In this document: positions 23,466 to 32,587 of the stretch, piece by piece
Layout: the number at the start of each line of letters is the position of its first letter
Position numbering within the stretch: position 1 is the first letter of the stretch
The notes under the pieces: generated by a model
Seen by the model: only the letters and a program-made list of their open reading frames with translations
Databases searched by the model: none
Told to the model about the DNA's origin: nothing
Assembly (NCBI GenBank): GCA_024404095.1
Contig: JAKSQO010000034.1
Span: 1-34,406 of the forward strand
Length of the DNA: 34,406 nucleotides
Source of the DNA: Clostridia bacterium
GTDB lineage: Bacteria; Bacillota; Clostridia; Oscillospirales; Acutalibacteraceae
Reading direction: 5' to 3'
Program-made: the position numbers and the translations under genes

Positions 23466-24344
23466 ATGGCAAATTGTCCGAAGTGCGGAAAACATCTGCA
23501 CATTTACAACATCAGTCAGTTTTGTCCGGAATGCGGAACAAATATGAATTTTTACGGTTTTGTTGATAGATTCATCAAAGAGGCAAAGTATGCTGAACTT
23601 TCGCAGGCGAGCGTTCATGTCAAAATTAAACACATCAAGGCGGCATATATCGGCTCGAAGCTTGCGATTGCAAGACTTATTGTAATGATTCTTCCGGTTG
23701 TTGCTTTTCTTATTCCGGCGGGTCGGTTCGGATTCAATATTCCCTTTGTTTCGGGCTCGTATGATTTCTCGGGTCTCGGAATTTACGGATTGTTCGGAGA
23801 GGGCGGATTTGACTATCTTATGGGTATGATGAATTCCTCCTTCGCAGGCGCGGAGTTCAAAGCTCTGATGGTTGCATTGGGCTCTTACGCATTTACTGCG
23901 CTTATGGCGGTGCTTGTATTGCTTACCAGTCTGCTCTGCCTTATCAGCTATAAGAATATGCAGAAAATTACAGCAGTTATTTCTGCCGTTGGTTTTGCGG
24001 GCTCGTTTGCTTCAATAGTGTTTTACGGCAGATTTGTAAAATCACTTTCAAGCGGATTTGTAACAGCGGACAAGGGCGGCGCAGGTCTGTGGGTTGCTGC
24101 TGCGATGTTCGCAGTTACCTTTGTTATAAACCTCCTTCTTTGGAAGAAGGGTATTCCTGCTGAATACGGCGAGGGTATGCTTGAACGAACAGAGATATAT
24201 AAAAAGGTCAAAAAGGGCGAAATCAATATTGATGATCTTCCTCAGCCTGTTGTTGAAACAGAGGAAACAAGAAAGATTGAGGAAGAAATCAGAAAAGAAG
24301 AAGAAGCCTACATGGAAAAGCATAAAGAAACAACGGAGGTGTGA
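23466..24344 (+). CDS. Zinc-ribbon membrane protein
   Basis: A 292-aa protein. The N-terminus is a zinc ribbon (C4-x2-C7 and C20-x2-C23), probably cytoplasmic. Four hydrophobic helices follow (about 68-85, 130-160, 165-190, 208-228), then a charged C-terminal tail with an EE/KK-rich coiled coil (EETRKIEEEIRKEEEAYMEKHKE). No named family recognised. It has a GGGAGG ribosome site and leads the plus operon 4 bp ahead of the BIG2 protein gene. A partnership with that second zinc-ribbon protein in envelope sensing or transporter assembly is possible but only inferred. Confidence 0.75.
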   Translation: MANCPKCGKHLHIYNISQFCPECGTNMNFYGFVDRFIKEAKYAELSQASVHVKIKHIKAAYIGSKLAIARLIVMILPVVAFLIPAGRFGFNIPFVSGSYDFSGLGIYGLFGEGGFDYLMGMMNSSFAGAEFKALMVALGSYAFTALMAVLVLLTSLLCLISYKNMQKITAVISAVGFAGSFASIVFYGRFVKSLSSGFVTADKGGAGLWVAAAMFAVTFVINLLLWKKGIPAEYGEGMLERTEIYKKVKKGEINIDDLPQPVVETEETRKIEEEIRKEEEAYMEKHKETTEV

Positions 24345-24348
24345 GAAG

Positions 24349-25746
24349 ATGAAAAAAACAACAGATAAAAAAGAACTGAAAAGTAAACTTCTTACAGCCG
24401 CAGTTATCGCAGTTTTGTGTCTTATTTTTGTAGTCGGTTTTATATGGGGCCTTAACAGCGTTCTTGCAATGGAAGGCTCGTATCCTCCCGACAAGGACAC
24501 ACACGGAGTTTATGAAGAACCGAAAACAAATGAAGAAGTTATTAAGCTTCTCAACGATATCGTCAAGGACGCTGTTGATGGCAAACCTAAGACGTCGTCA
24601 TACAGCGAGTTTGATATTGACAAAGGTTCAATCACAGTTGACGGAAGCGAGGAGCTGAAGAAAACTGTTCTTTTTGCAGCTGACGGATTTGCGGATACTA
24701 TCAAAGAAAACTCGGAAAAGTCTGAAAGTGATTTCTCTCAGGAGCTTAAGCTCAGAGTTCCGCAGATTACAGCAAATGATATTGAATCTTTTGAGTGCAA
24801 ATATTTTGCAAGAAATTATATTTATCAGTGTGATATATGCGGTGCTGAAAGCGATGAGCTTCTCAACGGATGCCCAGAGTGTGGCTCAGGCAATCTTTAT
24901 GTTGAAAGCGGCAGAGGCGAGTATGTAATAAACATTGTTCTTAAAAACAATGAAACCGTTATCGAGAAGAATTTCCCCGAACGTAATGACGCTGAGATAA
25001 GAGCACTCCTCGGCGATGATGTAAACAAGTCAGAGACTTTTGACGTCAACAACATCGCCGTCAAGGATGATAATCTTGAACTCAGCTTTAGAATCAACCG
25101 AGAAACGGGTGAGCTTACATATCTTGAATATAAAGAGGATATGACAGCAAAGGCTGATATCACATTTAAGGGCGACTTTGAAAAGCTCGGCAAAACATCG
25201 GTTGAATTTAAAGTCGGCGAAAAGCTTAAGAACGAGCTTACATGGCCGTCACTCGCACTTTCGGAAGAAGAGATGATTATCGAGCCGAAGAAGTCAGATA
25301 ATCTTACAGCAACTCTTACCTGCTCCGACCCGACAAAGCCCGTTGTAACATGGACATCCTCAGATGAAAATGTTGTTACAATTGATGACGAGGGATATAT
25401 GAAGGCAGGCAAGGAGCCCGGTGAATCAACAATAACAGCGACCTTTGAATTTAACGGCAAGACTTATTCAGATACTTGCGTTGTCAGTGTAAAGGTTCCC
25501 GTTGAATCAATGAAGATTTCAAAGCGCAGTATGAACCTCGAGGTCGGAAAGACCGCACAGCTCAAAGCTGAGGTTTCTCCTGCGAAGGCAACTGTTCAGA
25601 CAAAGACATGGTATTCCGAGGATGAGAGCATTGCAACTGTTGACGAAAACGGCTTAGTTACCGCGGTAAAGAGCGGAACAGTTGTGATTTATGCGCTTTC
25701 AGATGACGGATACTTCAAATCAAGCTGTGAGGTGACTGTTAAATGA
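24349..25746 (+). CDS. Membrane-anchored protein with zinc ribbon and C-terminal BIG2 domains
   Basis: A 465-aa protein. A basic N-terminus and one membrane helix (about 14-36) are followed by AMEGSYPPDKD and an extracellular-looking remainder. A second zinc ribbon lies at C161-x2-C164 and C175-x2-C178. Two bacterial Ig-like group 2 domains occupy about 300-382 and 384-465, with characteristic VTWTSSDENVVTIDDEG and WYSEDESIATVDENGLVTAV. ATG 24349 follows GGAGGT by 8 nt; the frame is open upstream but overlaps the previous gene. BIG2 domains mediate cell-surface binding. It overlaps the transporter gene by 4 nt (ATGA). The combination is unusual and no family name was recognised. Confidence 0.8.
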   Translation: MKKTTDKKELKSKLLTAAVIAVLCLIFVVGFIWGLNSVLAMEGSYPPDKDTHGVYEEPKTNEEVIKLLNDIVKDAVDGKPKTSSYSEFDIDKGSITVDGSEELKKTVLFAADGFADTIKENSEKSESDFSQELKLRVPQITANDIESFECKYFARNYIYQCDICGAESDELLNGCPECGSGNLYVESGRGEYVINIVLKNNETVIEKNFPERNDAEIRALLGDDVNKSETFDVNNIAVKDDNLELSFRINRETGELTYLEYKEDMTAKADITFKGDFEKLGKTSVEFKVGEKLKNELTWPSLALSEEEMIIEPKKSDNLTATLTCSDPTKPVVTWTSSDENVVTIDDEGYMKAGKEPGESTITATFEFNGKTYSDTCVVSVKVPVESMKISKRSMNLEVGKTAQLKAEVSPAKATVQTKTWYSEDESIATVDENGLVTAVKSGTVVIYALSDDGYFKSSCEVTVK

Positions 25747-27356
25747 GTGAAAACAAAAACGGCGTTCAGAAAATTGTCAATAAGGTTGTCAAGGCTGAGG
25801 ATAACTCGGCGGCAACTATTGACAAAAGACAGCTGAATAAATTCAATAACATCGCAACCAAGATGTTCCATACACCTGTTCTCAGACCGAAGGAAATTAT
25901 GTTTCCTGCAATCGGTGAATTTGCGGCTGAAGTCGTAAAGGCTCTGGAGCAGTACAGAACACTTTACTTTGTCAATGTTCTTAAAATTGACATGGTGTAT
26001 GTAACACTTATTCTTACTCTTATCGGTATCTATGACGTTCTTAACAATCCTCTTATGGGTGCGGCCTATGACCGAACAAGAACCCGTTGGGGCAAGGCTC
26101 GTCCGTACATTATTTTTACAGCGTTTCCGTACTTTATGAGTACAGCGCTTCTTTACAGCGGTGCGCTGTTTTTCGGCGATACAGCAGGCAACGACCCGAA
26201 AAAGATTATTTTCGTTTTCGTGGCTCTGTTCATTCAGGAAACCTTCTCAACGATTTATTCTATACCGCGAAATAACCTTGTTTCGCTTCAGACGGCAAAC
26301 CCGAAGGATCGAATCAATGTCGGTCTGGTTCAGAACTATCTCGGATTTACAGGTTCACAGATGGTTTTCCTGATTTTCATTCCCCTTATGGAGCTTAATA
26401 ATAAGGGCTACATCAATCTCCCGATGAGCACAGTTTTCTCGGTAATGGCTTGTGCCGCAGGTATTATCGGCGCACTTGGCAACATTGCAATGGCAATCAA
26501 CTGCAAGGAGAGAATTCTTCTTCAGCCGAAGCCGGCACCGATTACAAAGACACTTTTCTATATTTTCAAAAATAAATATGCGCTCCGCAACTTTATTGCA
26601 TCTTTCTCTGTCAGCTGGTGGGCAGACGGCGGATACAAGTGGGATGTTGTTACACAGCAGGAAATTTTCGGCGGTTCAATTCCCTCGTTTATCGCTTATC
26701 TTCCCAACAATATTTTCAATTACCTCAGCGTTACGTTTATTCCGAAATTCCAGAAGCTGTTTAAGAACAATAACAGAAATGCCGTTATATGGCTTCGTCT
26801 TTGGGATTTGTTCTGCTGTCTCGGAATGGTTGCAATCGGTTGTCCGCTTATTGAAAACAAATGGGCGGCAGTCGGTGTTTATGCTTTGTTCTATGGCATT
26901 AACGCTATCAATAACGGCCCGTCAAAGGTATTTGAAGCCGAGCTTGAAAGAGAAATCAAGGACTACACCGAGTATGTTACAGGTGAACGTCCCGACGGTA
27001 CCTTTGATATCCTGACAGATCTTATCAAGAAAGTTACATCACCGCTGAATGCGCTTCTTACGGTTCAGCTCTTCAAGTGGTCAGGCTATGACCCGACAAT
27101 TACAATGAAACCGTGGTCGCAGGGCAGTAAGCTTGTTTATCAGAAGGTATTCTTCCTGTTCAACGGTATTACGCTTTTGCCGACATTCATTAAGATTATT
27201 CCCTATTTCTTCTATGACCTTGTAGGAGAAAAGAGAGAGAAGATGTATATCGCCCTCAACGAAAGACGAGCACTTATTGCAAGCCAGGAAGAGGACGAAA
27301 CAAATGAAATTGACGAGCTTGTTGAAATGCTCGCAAATGAAGGCGCAGACAATTAA
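25743..27356 (+). CDS. GPH-family sugar:cation symporter (MFS)
   Basis: A 537-aa inner-membrane carrier with about twelve helices. The family signature is clear: IYDVLNNPLMGAAYDRTRTR (residues 97-116) followed by WGKARPYI. Glycoside-pentoside-hexuronide carriers (MelB, XynP, UidB relatives) import di- and oligosaccharides with Na+ or H+. It is longer than MelB (~470 aa) because of extra N-terminal (~45 aa) and C-terminal extensions, the latter acidic (EEDETNEIDELVEMLANEG). This is the only sugar transporter in the two divergent operons, so it presumably supplies their enzymes. The substrate is inferred from neighbours, not from sequence. Confidence 0.92.
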   Translation: MSENKNGVQKIVNKVVKAEDNSAATIDKRQLNKFNNIATKMFHTPVLRPKEIMFPAIGEFAAEVVKALEQYRTLYFVNVLKIDMVYVTLILTLIGIYDVLNNPLMGAAYDRTRTRWGKARPYIIFTAFPYFMSTALLYSGALFFGDTAGNDPKKIIFVFVALFIQETFSTIYSIPRNNLVSLQTANPKDRINVGLVQNYLGFTGSQMVFLIFIPLMELNNKGYINLPMSTVFSVMACAAGIIGALGNIAMAINCKERILLQPKPAPITKTLFYIFKNKYALRNFIASFSVSWWADGGYKWDVVTQQEIFGGSIPSFIAYLPNNIFNYLSVTFIPKFQKLFKNNNRNAVIWLRLWDLFCCLGMVAIGCPLIENKWAAVGVYALFYGINAINNGPSKVFEAELEREIKDYTEYVTGERPDGTFDILTDLIKKVTSPLNALLTVQLFKWSGYDPTITMKPWSQGSKLVYQKVFFLFNGITLLPTFIKIIPYFFYDLVGEKREKMYIALNERRALIASQEEDETNEIDELVEMLANEGADN

Positions 27357-27371
27357 AAGGCAGAGTGAAAA

Positions 27372-28292
27372 ATGAAACACAATACAGAATTTATACAGAG
27401 TTTTATGGCGAGGTATTCGTACCCCGAGGAAGCAGTAACTGAATTTACACGTATCGAAAAGCGGCTCGATTCCGAAGCCGCTTTCGGTGCTGATATGGAT
27501 AAAATTGTTGAAGATTATATGTTCCCCGAAGCGGACGGAATGCACGAGGCTCTTGAGGCTGTAAAAGCTCTGAGCGAGAAGTACGGCGAGAATGAATACA
27601 CAATGGATTTCATCTTCATTCTTAACTGCGTTCCGATTCTTAAGGAACGCTACGATAAGGCAGGTATTGACGAGAAAATCTTCTGGGATTCCGCTGATGA
27701 CCTGCGCTGCAAGCTGATCGAGTGTATCGACTGTGAGGAGGTTCCGGGAACCTTTGTTGCAGGGTGGAATGACGGATTTTTCAAGATGACACGCTTTGCG
27801 TACGGCAGATTTCAGTATGAGGTTTGCACATATAATTGGGAAAATGATTTCACTTTCTCATGCGGAAAGGTTATGCATCCGGGCGATACATATATAAATT
27901 TCCATATTCCCTCATCGGGTATTCCGCTCACGGATGAAGTCAGACTTGCTTCGTACAAAGAGGCTTATAAGCACTACAAGCACCTTTTTCCTGACGGAAA
28001 TGTTATTTTCGGTTGCGGCTCGTGGCTTCTTTATCCGAGACACCGTGAGTTTTTGCCGAAGCATCTGAATATTCTTAAGTTTATGGATGATTTTGAGGTT
28101 GTCGGTTCGGCTGAAAAGGAAGGCTTTCCGAACGGCTGGAGAGTTTTCGGTAAAGATTCAGACCTCCCGTACGATCAGCTTCCGCGTGATACCACACTCA
28201 GAAAAGCATATGCGGACTGGCTGATTGCAGGAAATCCGGGCGGAGATGCGTTCTGCGTTTTCCTGTTTGACGGCGAGAAAATTGTCAGATAA
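27372..28292 (+). CDS. GNAT-like acyltransferase-domain protein (NAT_N/GNAT_C type)
   Basis: A 306-aa soluble protein resembling the two-part 'acyltransferase domain-containing' proteins of Clostridia. An N-terminal helical domain (EEAVTEFTRIEKRLDSEAAF) is followed by a GNAT-like C-terminal part with YINFHIPSSGIPL, FPDGNVIFGCGSWLLYP, LNILKFMDDFEV and FLFDGEKI. The enzymatic reaction has not been established to my knowledge. It follows the transporter by 15 bp. In sugar operons it could acetylate or bind a sugar intermediate; that is inference. Confidence 0.72.
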   Translation: MKHNTEFIQSFMARYSYPEEAVTEFTRIEKRLDSEAAFGADMDKIVEDYMFPEADGMHEALEAVKALSEKYGENEYTMDFIFILNCVPILKERYDKAGIDEKIFWDSADDLRCKLIECIDCEEVPGTFVAGWNDGFFKMTRFAYGRFQYEVCTYNWENDFTFSCGKVMHPGDTYINFHIPSSGIPLTDEVRLASYKEAYKHYKHLFPDGNVIFGCGSWLLYPRHREFLPKHLNILKFMDDFEVVGSAEKEGFPNGWRVFGKDSDLPYDQLPRDTTLRKAYADWLIAGNPGGDAFCVFLFDGEKIVR

Positions 28293-28306
28293 GAGGTGCA
28301 GTTATT

Positions 28307-29095
28307 ATGATGAAAATAGGCGTTATTCCCGATTCTTTTCAGGTTCCGTTTAAAGAGGCTGTTGTGCTTGCCGCCGATATGGGCGTCAAAGGCTTACAGC
28401 CTTATGTAACAAAGGGAGAAATGGCTCCTGAAAGCTTAAGTAGTCAGGACAGAATTGATATAAAAAAGTTTGTTGACGGTTACGGTTTGCAGTTTTCGGC
28501 TGTATGTGCAGATTTCGGAATGCATTTTTATGATGCAGATGTCAACGGAATCAAGCGCACAATGGATATGATGGATCTTGCAAGAGATTTAGGTACAAAT
28601 ATAATAACAACTCACATCGGTAAGGTTCCCGATGATGAGAACAGCGAGGAGTATTTCAAAATGGTGAAAGCCATTGAAATCCTCGGCAAATACGGTGATG
28701 CAACAGGAGTTTCTTTTGCCACAGAAACAGGTCCTGAAATGGCAATAAAGCTTCGCGGTGTTCTTGAAAAAGCTGATACAAAAAGCGCAAAGGTCAACCT
28801 TGACCCTGCAAATTTTGTAATGGTTGCAGGTCAGAACCCCATTGAGGCAGTACATGTTCTGAAAGATTATATCGTTCATACGCACGCAAAGGACGGAGTT
28901 AAAAATCCCGACGGAACGCACACAGAATACCGCCTCGGTGACGGCGATGTTCCGTTTGTTGAGTATCTCTGCGCACTTAAAGAGATTGGCTATGACGGCT
29001 TCCTCACAATTGAAAGAGAACGCGGCGCAACACGTATGCAGGATATACAGCACGCAGTAAAATTTTTAGCAGATATTTTAAACAGGATTTATTAA
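28307..29095 (+). CDS. Sugar phosphate isomerase/epimerase (AP-endonuclease-2-like TIM barrel)
   Basis: A 262-aa xylose-isomerase-like TIM barrel. The metal-binding positions of the family are visible: E in ATETGPE, D in VNLDPANFV, H in VHTHAKD and E in FLTIERERG. Such proteins interconvert keto- and aldo-sugars or epimerise sugar derivatives, often as partners of Gfo/Idh/MocA dehydrogenases, and one follows 13 bp downstream. GAGGTG precedes the start; a second ATG one codon on is equally possible. A second member of the superfamily lies at 32588. Confidence 0.87.
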   Translation: MMKIGVIPDSFQVPFKEAVVLAADMGVKGLQPYVTKGEMAPESLSSQDRIDIKKFVDGYGLQFSAVCADFGMHFYDADVNGIKRTMDMMDLARDLGTNIITTHIGKVPDDENSEEYFKMVKAIEILGKYGDATGVSFATETGPEMAIKLRGVLEKADTKSAKVNLDPANFVMVAGQNPIEAVHVLKDYIVHTHAKDGVKNPDGTHTEYRLGDGDVPFVEYLCALKEIGYDGFLTIERERGATRMQDIQHAVKFLADILNRIY

Positions 29096-29108
29096 GGAGA
29101 TGCACAAA

Positions 29109-30164
29109 ATGTTAAAAGTCGGAATTATCGGAAACGGCGGAATTGCAAACTGTCACGCAAAAGGTTATAAGGCACTCGGTGACAGAGTTGAAATTGTTGC
29201 CTGCTGTGATATAGTTGAAGAAAAGGCAAAGGATTTTGCGGAAAGATATGACATCCCGAATTATTATACCGATTGTGTTGATATGCTCCAAAAAGAGGAT
29301 ATTGACGTAATCAGCGTTTGCACATGGAATGCGGCTCATGCTCCGTGTACTATTGCAGCTCTCAATGCAGGCTGTAATGTTATCTGTGAAAAGCCGATGG
29401 CTATGAACGCAGCTGAGGCCGAGGAGATGAAAGCGGCGGCTGAAAAGAACGGCAAGCTTCTTATGGTCGGTTTTGTAAGACGTCAGGGCGATGACGCAAG
29501 GGATGCAAAGGGTCTTGTTGATAACGGCGATCTTGGCGAGGTTTACTACGCAAAGGCTACATATCTTCGTCGCTGCGGCTGTCCGGGCGGTTGGTTCGGA
29601 AACAAGGAGCTGTCAGGCGGCGGCCCGCTTATTGACCTCGGAGTTCACGTTATTGATCTTACAAGATACATTATGGGTAACGCAAAGCCTGTTACTGTTT
29701 TCGGTATCACAAGCAATAAAATAGGCGCAAGAGATCACATCGGAACAACAGGCTGGGCATCTGAAACAAAGGTTGAGAAACCGATATTCAATGTTGAAGA
29801 CCTTGCCGCGGCTATGATTAAGTTTGATAACGGCGCAGTTCTTCACGTTGAAACCAGCTTCAATCTCAACAAGAAAGAGAGCGAAGGCAACATAGAGATT
29901 TTCGGTTCAAAAGCAGGTCTTACTCTTGAACCGTTTGAGCTCCATACAGAGTATGCAGGCAATCTTGCCGACATCACAATCAGAGGTAAGCACGAATTTG
30001 TATTTGACAGAGAATTTAACCGTGAAATCAAGAATTTTGTTGATGCAGTTGAGGGCAAGGCTGAGTGTATGGCAACAGCTGAGGACGGCGTAGTTCTTAT
30101 GAAAGTTATTGACGCGGTTTACAAGTCGGCTGAAACAGGAAAGTCAGTAGATATTGTTTATTGA
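29109..30164 (+). CDS. Gfo/Idh/MocA-family NAD(P)-dependent oxidoreductase
   Basis: A 351-aa protein with N-terminal Rossmann motif VGIIGNGGIANCHAKGY, the family lysine in CEKPMAMNAAEAEEM, and the C-terminal substrate domain with GGPLIDLGVHVIDLTRYIMG carrying the conserved Asp/His. It oxidises or reduces a hydroxyl of a sugar, inositol or glycoside. ATG 29109 was chosen over ATG 29100 because AAGGAG directly abuts the latter but is 9 nt before the former. With the two isomerase-like proteins it may form an oxidation-epimerisation route, including oxidative glycoside cleavage as recently recognised for this family; that is inference. Confidence 0.92.
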   Translation: MLKVGIIGNGGIANCHAKGYKALGDRVEIVACCDIVEEKAKDFAERYDIPNYYTDCVDMLQKEDIDVISVCTWNAAHAPCTIAALNAGCNVICEKPMAMNAAEAEEMKAAAEKNGKLLMVGFVRRQGDDARDAKGLVDNGDLGEVYYAKATYLRRCGCPGGWFGNKELSGGGPLIDLGVHVIDLTRYIMGNAKPVTVFGITSNKIGARDHIGTTGWASETKVEKPIFNVEDLAAAMIKFDNGAVLHVETSFNLNKKESEGNIEIFGSKAGLTLEPFELHTEYAGNLADITIRGKHEFVFDREFNREIKNFVDAVEGKAECMATAEDGVVLMKVIDAVYKSAETGKSVDIVY

Positions 30165-30179
30165 TAGTGAGGAATATAA

Positions 30180-31415
30180 ATGGAACAGTTTGTAATAGAT
30201 CAGATAACGAGCGGACTTAAATATCTTCCGTCATGTCTGGCAAAGTCGTTTTTTATCCCCGACAGCAGTGAGCAGACAGAGAAAATGCGAAAGAATTTTA
30301 TCTGTGGTGTCTGCCATCCGAGAGGAGAATACAGGAAAATAACCGACGCAAACATTGATTGGATAAGGACGGATATTCCGTTCCCGTTCAATGATGACGG
30401 AACAATAAATCCGAGCTATGTTGAATATAAAAAGAAAGCTCTTGAGTTTAAGGTAAACGGCATAAATGTAATGGCTGTCACTCCGTACCCGAAGGATTAT
30501 ATCGCATACGGTGCTGATATCAGAAGGGGAGGCGGAGAGACGAAAATTCGTGAGATTGCACGCTTCCTTATCAGAGATTTGCAGGGTGTTGTTTCAGGCT
30601 TGCAGATTACCAACGAAATGGGTATGCCGAGATTTACCAAACCACTTAATATGAACGAAGCGGCAAAGTTTATCGGTATTCAGCTCAAGGAGATGTACTA
30701 TCTCCGAGGCGATATCGTTATCGGTTACAACTCCGCAGGACCGCAGGCAGACCTGCACAGCCTAATGAAGCCGTATTTTCAGTATTGCGACTATGTCGGC
30801 ATTGATATTTATCTCGGCTGTTTCTACGGAGCGCCCGGCTTTATGTGGATGTTTGACGCCCTTGTGCGCTATCTCTGGGCAATGACAGGCAAGCCTGTTG
30901 TGCTTCAGGAGTTCGGATATATCAGCGGCGGTCACACAAAGACACGCAGGCAGAGAAACGAGCTTCTTCAGAGATACGGTGCAAAAAATAAAAAGGATGC
31001 AAAGAAAAATATCGTGAAGTTTGTTGATAATCTTCCGAAAACTCTTTCTGAGCATACAAAATATATCTGTGATGAAAATGCGGAAAGATATTTCAATTTC
31101 CTTTTCAAAAGCGATATGCGTGACCACCTTTACTGTGAGCTTCAGCGAATCACTAAGATTCCCGGCTATGATCACACAGCAGAGGGTCAGGGCAAGTTCT
31201 ACACAGATATCATTAAACGTCTTTATGATATGAAGTGTGTTGCAGGTATGATTATTTACTGCTATCAGGACCCCGAGCATTGCTACGTCTGCGGACAGGC
31301 GGACTGTCCCGTTGAGACCAAGTGGGGTCTTGTAGATGCTCAGGGCAATCCGAAGCCGTCATATTATGCGGTTCAGAAGGAGTTTGGAAAGATCAAGGGT
31401 GAAAACAATGTCTGA
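30180..31415 (+). CDS. Clan GH-A glycoside hydrolase, cytoplasmic
   Basis: A 411-aa TIM-barrel glycosidase. The clan GH-A pair is visible: N145-E146 in LQITNEMG as acid/base after strand 4, and E244 in VVLQEFGY as nucleophile after strand 7. No signal peptide. Other barrel strands are IDWIRTDIPF, GINVMAVTPYP and CDYVGIDIYLG. The numbered family is not certain; it resembles the GH5/GH42/GH113-type beta-glycosidases. It also has a cysteine-rich C-terminal piece (DPEHCYVCGQADCPVE). The phosphoesterase gene overlaps it by 8 nt. Confidence 0.78.
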   Translation: MEQFVIDQITSGLKYLPSCLAKSFFIPDSSEQTEKMRKNFICGVCHPRGEYRKITDANIDWIRTDIPFPFNDDGTINPSYVEYKKKALEFKVNGINVMAVTPYPKDYIAYGADIRRGGGETKIREIARFLIRDLQGVVSGLQITNEMGMPRFTKPLNMNEAAKFIGIQLKEMYYLRGDIVIGYNSAGPQADLHSLMKPYFQYCDYVGIDIYLGCFYGAPGFMWMFDALVRYLWAMTGKPVVLQEFGYISGGHTKTRRQRNELLQRYGAKNKKDAKKNIVKFVDNLPKTLSEHTKYICDENAERYFNFLFKSDMRDHLYCELQRITKIPGYDHTAEGQGKFYTDIIKRLYDMKCVAGMIIYCYQDPEHCYVCGQADCPVETKWGLVDAQGNPKPSYYAVQKEFGKIKGENNV

Positions 31416-32454
31416 GCTTGAAAATAATCTGTATACCAAAAAAGACCTGCGTTTTAAAAACGGCAGGTTTAAGATTTTCTGTATTTCAGATTTACACGGA
31501 ATCGTAAATTTTGACACAAGAATTCTTCGCGACCTCGACGCAATTCTTGACGAGGTTAAGCCTGACCTGCTTCTTGTTCTCGGTGATATGGTCTGGTATG
31601 ATGCCTTGGAAACTCCCGATAATCTGAGAGCGTTTCTGAAACCCGTTTTTGATATCGTTGAAAAGAAAAATATTCCGTGGGCTCACGTTTTCGGCAATCA
31701 CGATAATGACTGTGTGGGTCATACCGATTTCTGTCAGCAGGATATTTATGAAGAGTTTGACCTCAACCTTACAAAGAGAGGTCCCGAAAGTATTCACGGA
31801 ATCGGAAACTTTGTTCTTCCGATATGGAGTGAAAACAGTGACGATATTGTTTATAACGTATGGGGTGTTGATTCACACGATTCACTCGGTGATTTCATAA
31901 AGGAATTTAAGCTTGGCGATCCTGCCAATAAGTGGGATATGCAGTGTGTTTATCCGACCTGTTTGCACGACTGGGGCGGAAGATACAACACTTTGAATTT
32001 TGACCAGCTTATGTGGTACTGGAATTCGTCAGTGGAGCTTGAAAAGTACGCAGGTCACAAGATTCCCGGTATGATGGTTATGCATATGCCCTTGCCCGAA
32101 TACTGCATTGCATATAAGAACACAGCCGAAAGCTATTACGAGGGCACAAGACGTGAGAGTGTAGGCTGTTCACCGATTAACTCGGGTATGTTTAATGCGA
32201 TTCTTGACCGTGGAGATGTTAAAACAATAGTTGCAGGTCACGACCATATCAATGATTTCACAGGAAGCTTCCTTGGTATTAAGATGTGCTGTGACGCAGG
32301 TCTTAACTATGACGGCTACTGCGCCGATGATATGCGAGGCGGACGTGTGATTGAGATTGAAGAAAACGACCCGTGGAACATAAAAACATATATGGTTCGC
32401 TGTGCGGACTGCGTTGAAAATTATCCCGGAGAGGAAGTCAGAATAAATGGCTAA
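31408..32454 (+). CDS. Calcineurin-like metallophosphoesterase, paralogue of the 16148 enzyme
   Basis: A 348-aa cytoplasmic phosphoesterase with an intact metal site: D28 and H30 in ISDLHG, D60 in LGDMVW, N97-H98-D99 in FGNHDND, His in VMHMPLPEY, and GHDHIND. It aligns along its length with the minus-operon enzyme at 16148 (shared LPEY, NSGMF/NSGLF, GHDH, DDMRGGRVI blocks), so one operon probably acquired a copy from the other. The start is ATG 31408, overlapping the glycosidase gene by 8 nt; a longer frame upstream lies inside that gene. Presence of one copy in each divergent operon argues that the shared substrate is phosphorylated. Confidence 0.88.
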   Translation: MSELENNLYTKKDLRFKNGRFKIFCISDLHGIVNFDTRILRDLDAILDEVKPDLLLVLGDMVWYDALETPDNLRAFLKPVFDIVEKKNIPWAHVFGNHDNDCVGHTDFCQQDIYEEFDLNLTKRGPESIHGIGNFVLPIWSENSDDIVYNVWGVDSHDSLGDFIKEFKLGDPANKWDMQCVYPTCLHDWGGRYNTLNFDQLMWYWNSSVELEKYAGHKIPGMMVMHMPLPEYCIAYKNTAESYYEGTRRESVGCSPINSGMFNAILDRGDVKTIVAGHDHINDFTGSFLGIKMCCDAGLNYDGYCADDMRGGRVIEIEENDPWNIKTYMVRCADCVENYPGEEVRING

Positions 32455-32586
32455 TGCATTATCTGATGCGATTATGGCAGAAGAAGCTGCGATATTTGGC
32501 TCTGCCTAATAGCCGATAACGGAATGAGAAACAACCGTCTGCTTGACGGATTTTTGAAATATCTTGACGAAAAGGAGAACAAGTAA
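32447..32586 (+). pseudogene. Remnant of a deleted and frameshifted gene
   Basis: An ATG at 32447, overlapping the phosphoesterase stop by 8 nt and preceded by GGAGAGG, opens a 20-codon frame (MANALSDAIMAEEAAIFGSA) that stops at 32509. Another frame, open from 32467, gives the tail LIADNGMRNNRLLDGF and LKYLDEKENK-stop at 32584-32586, ending 1 bp before the next gene. A coupled start and a natural-looking gene end with no middle suggest a gene lost by internal deletion plus frameshift. The family cannot be identified from the remains; a small real peptide gene at 32447-32509 is the alternative. Confidence 0.4.
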
Positions 32587-32587
32587 T

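Noticed and set aside
24897..25460. 187-codon minus-strand open frame
   Set aside because: It is a serine-rich shadow of the BIG2 protein gene, antisense and without a start context.
26452..27015. 187-codon plus-strand open frame inside the GPH carrier gene
   Set aside because: It is out of frame with the carrier, arginine/serine-rich and has no ribosome site.
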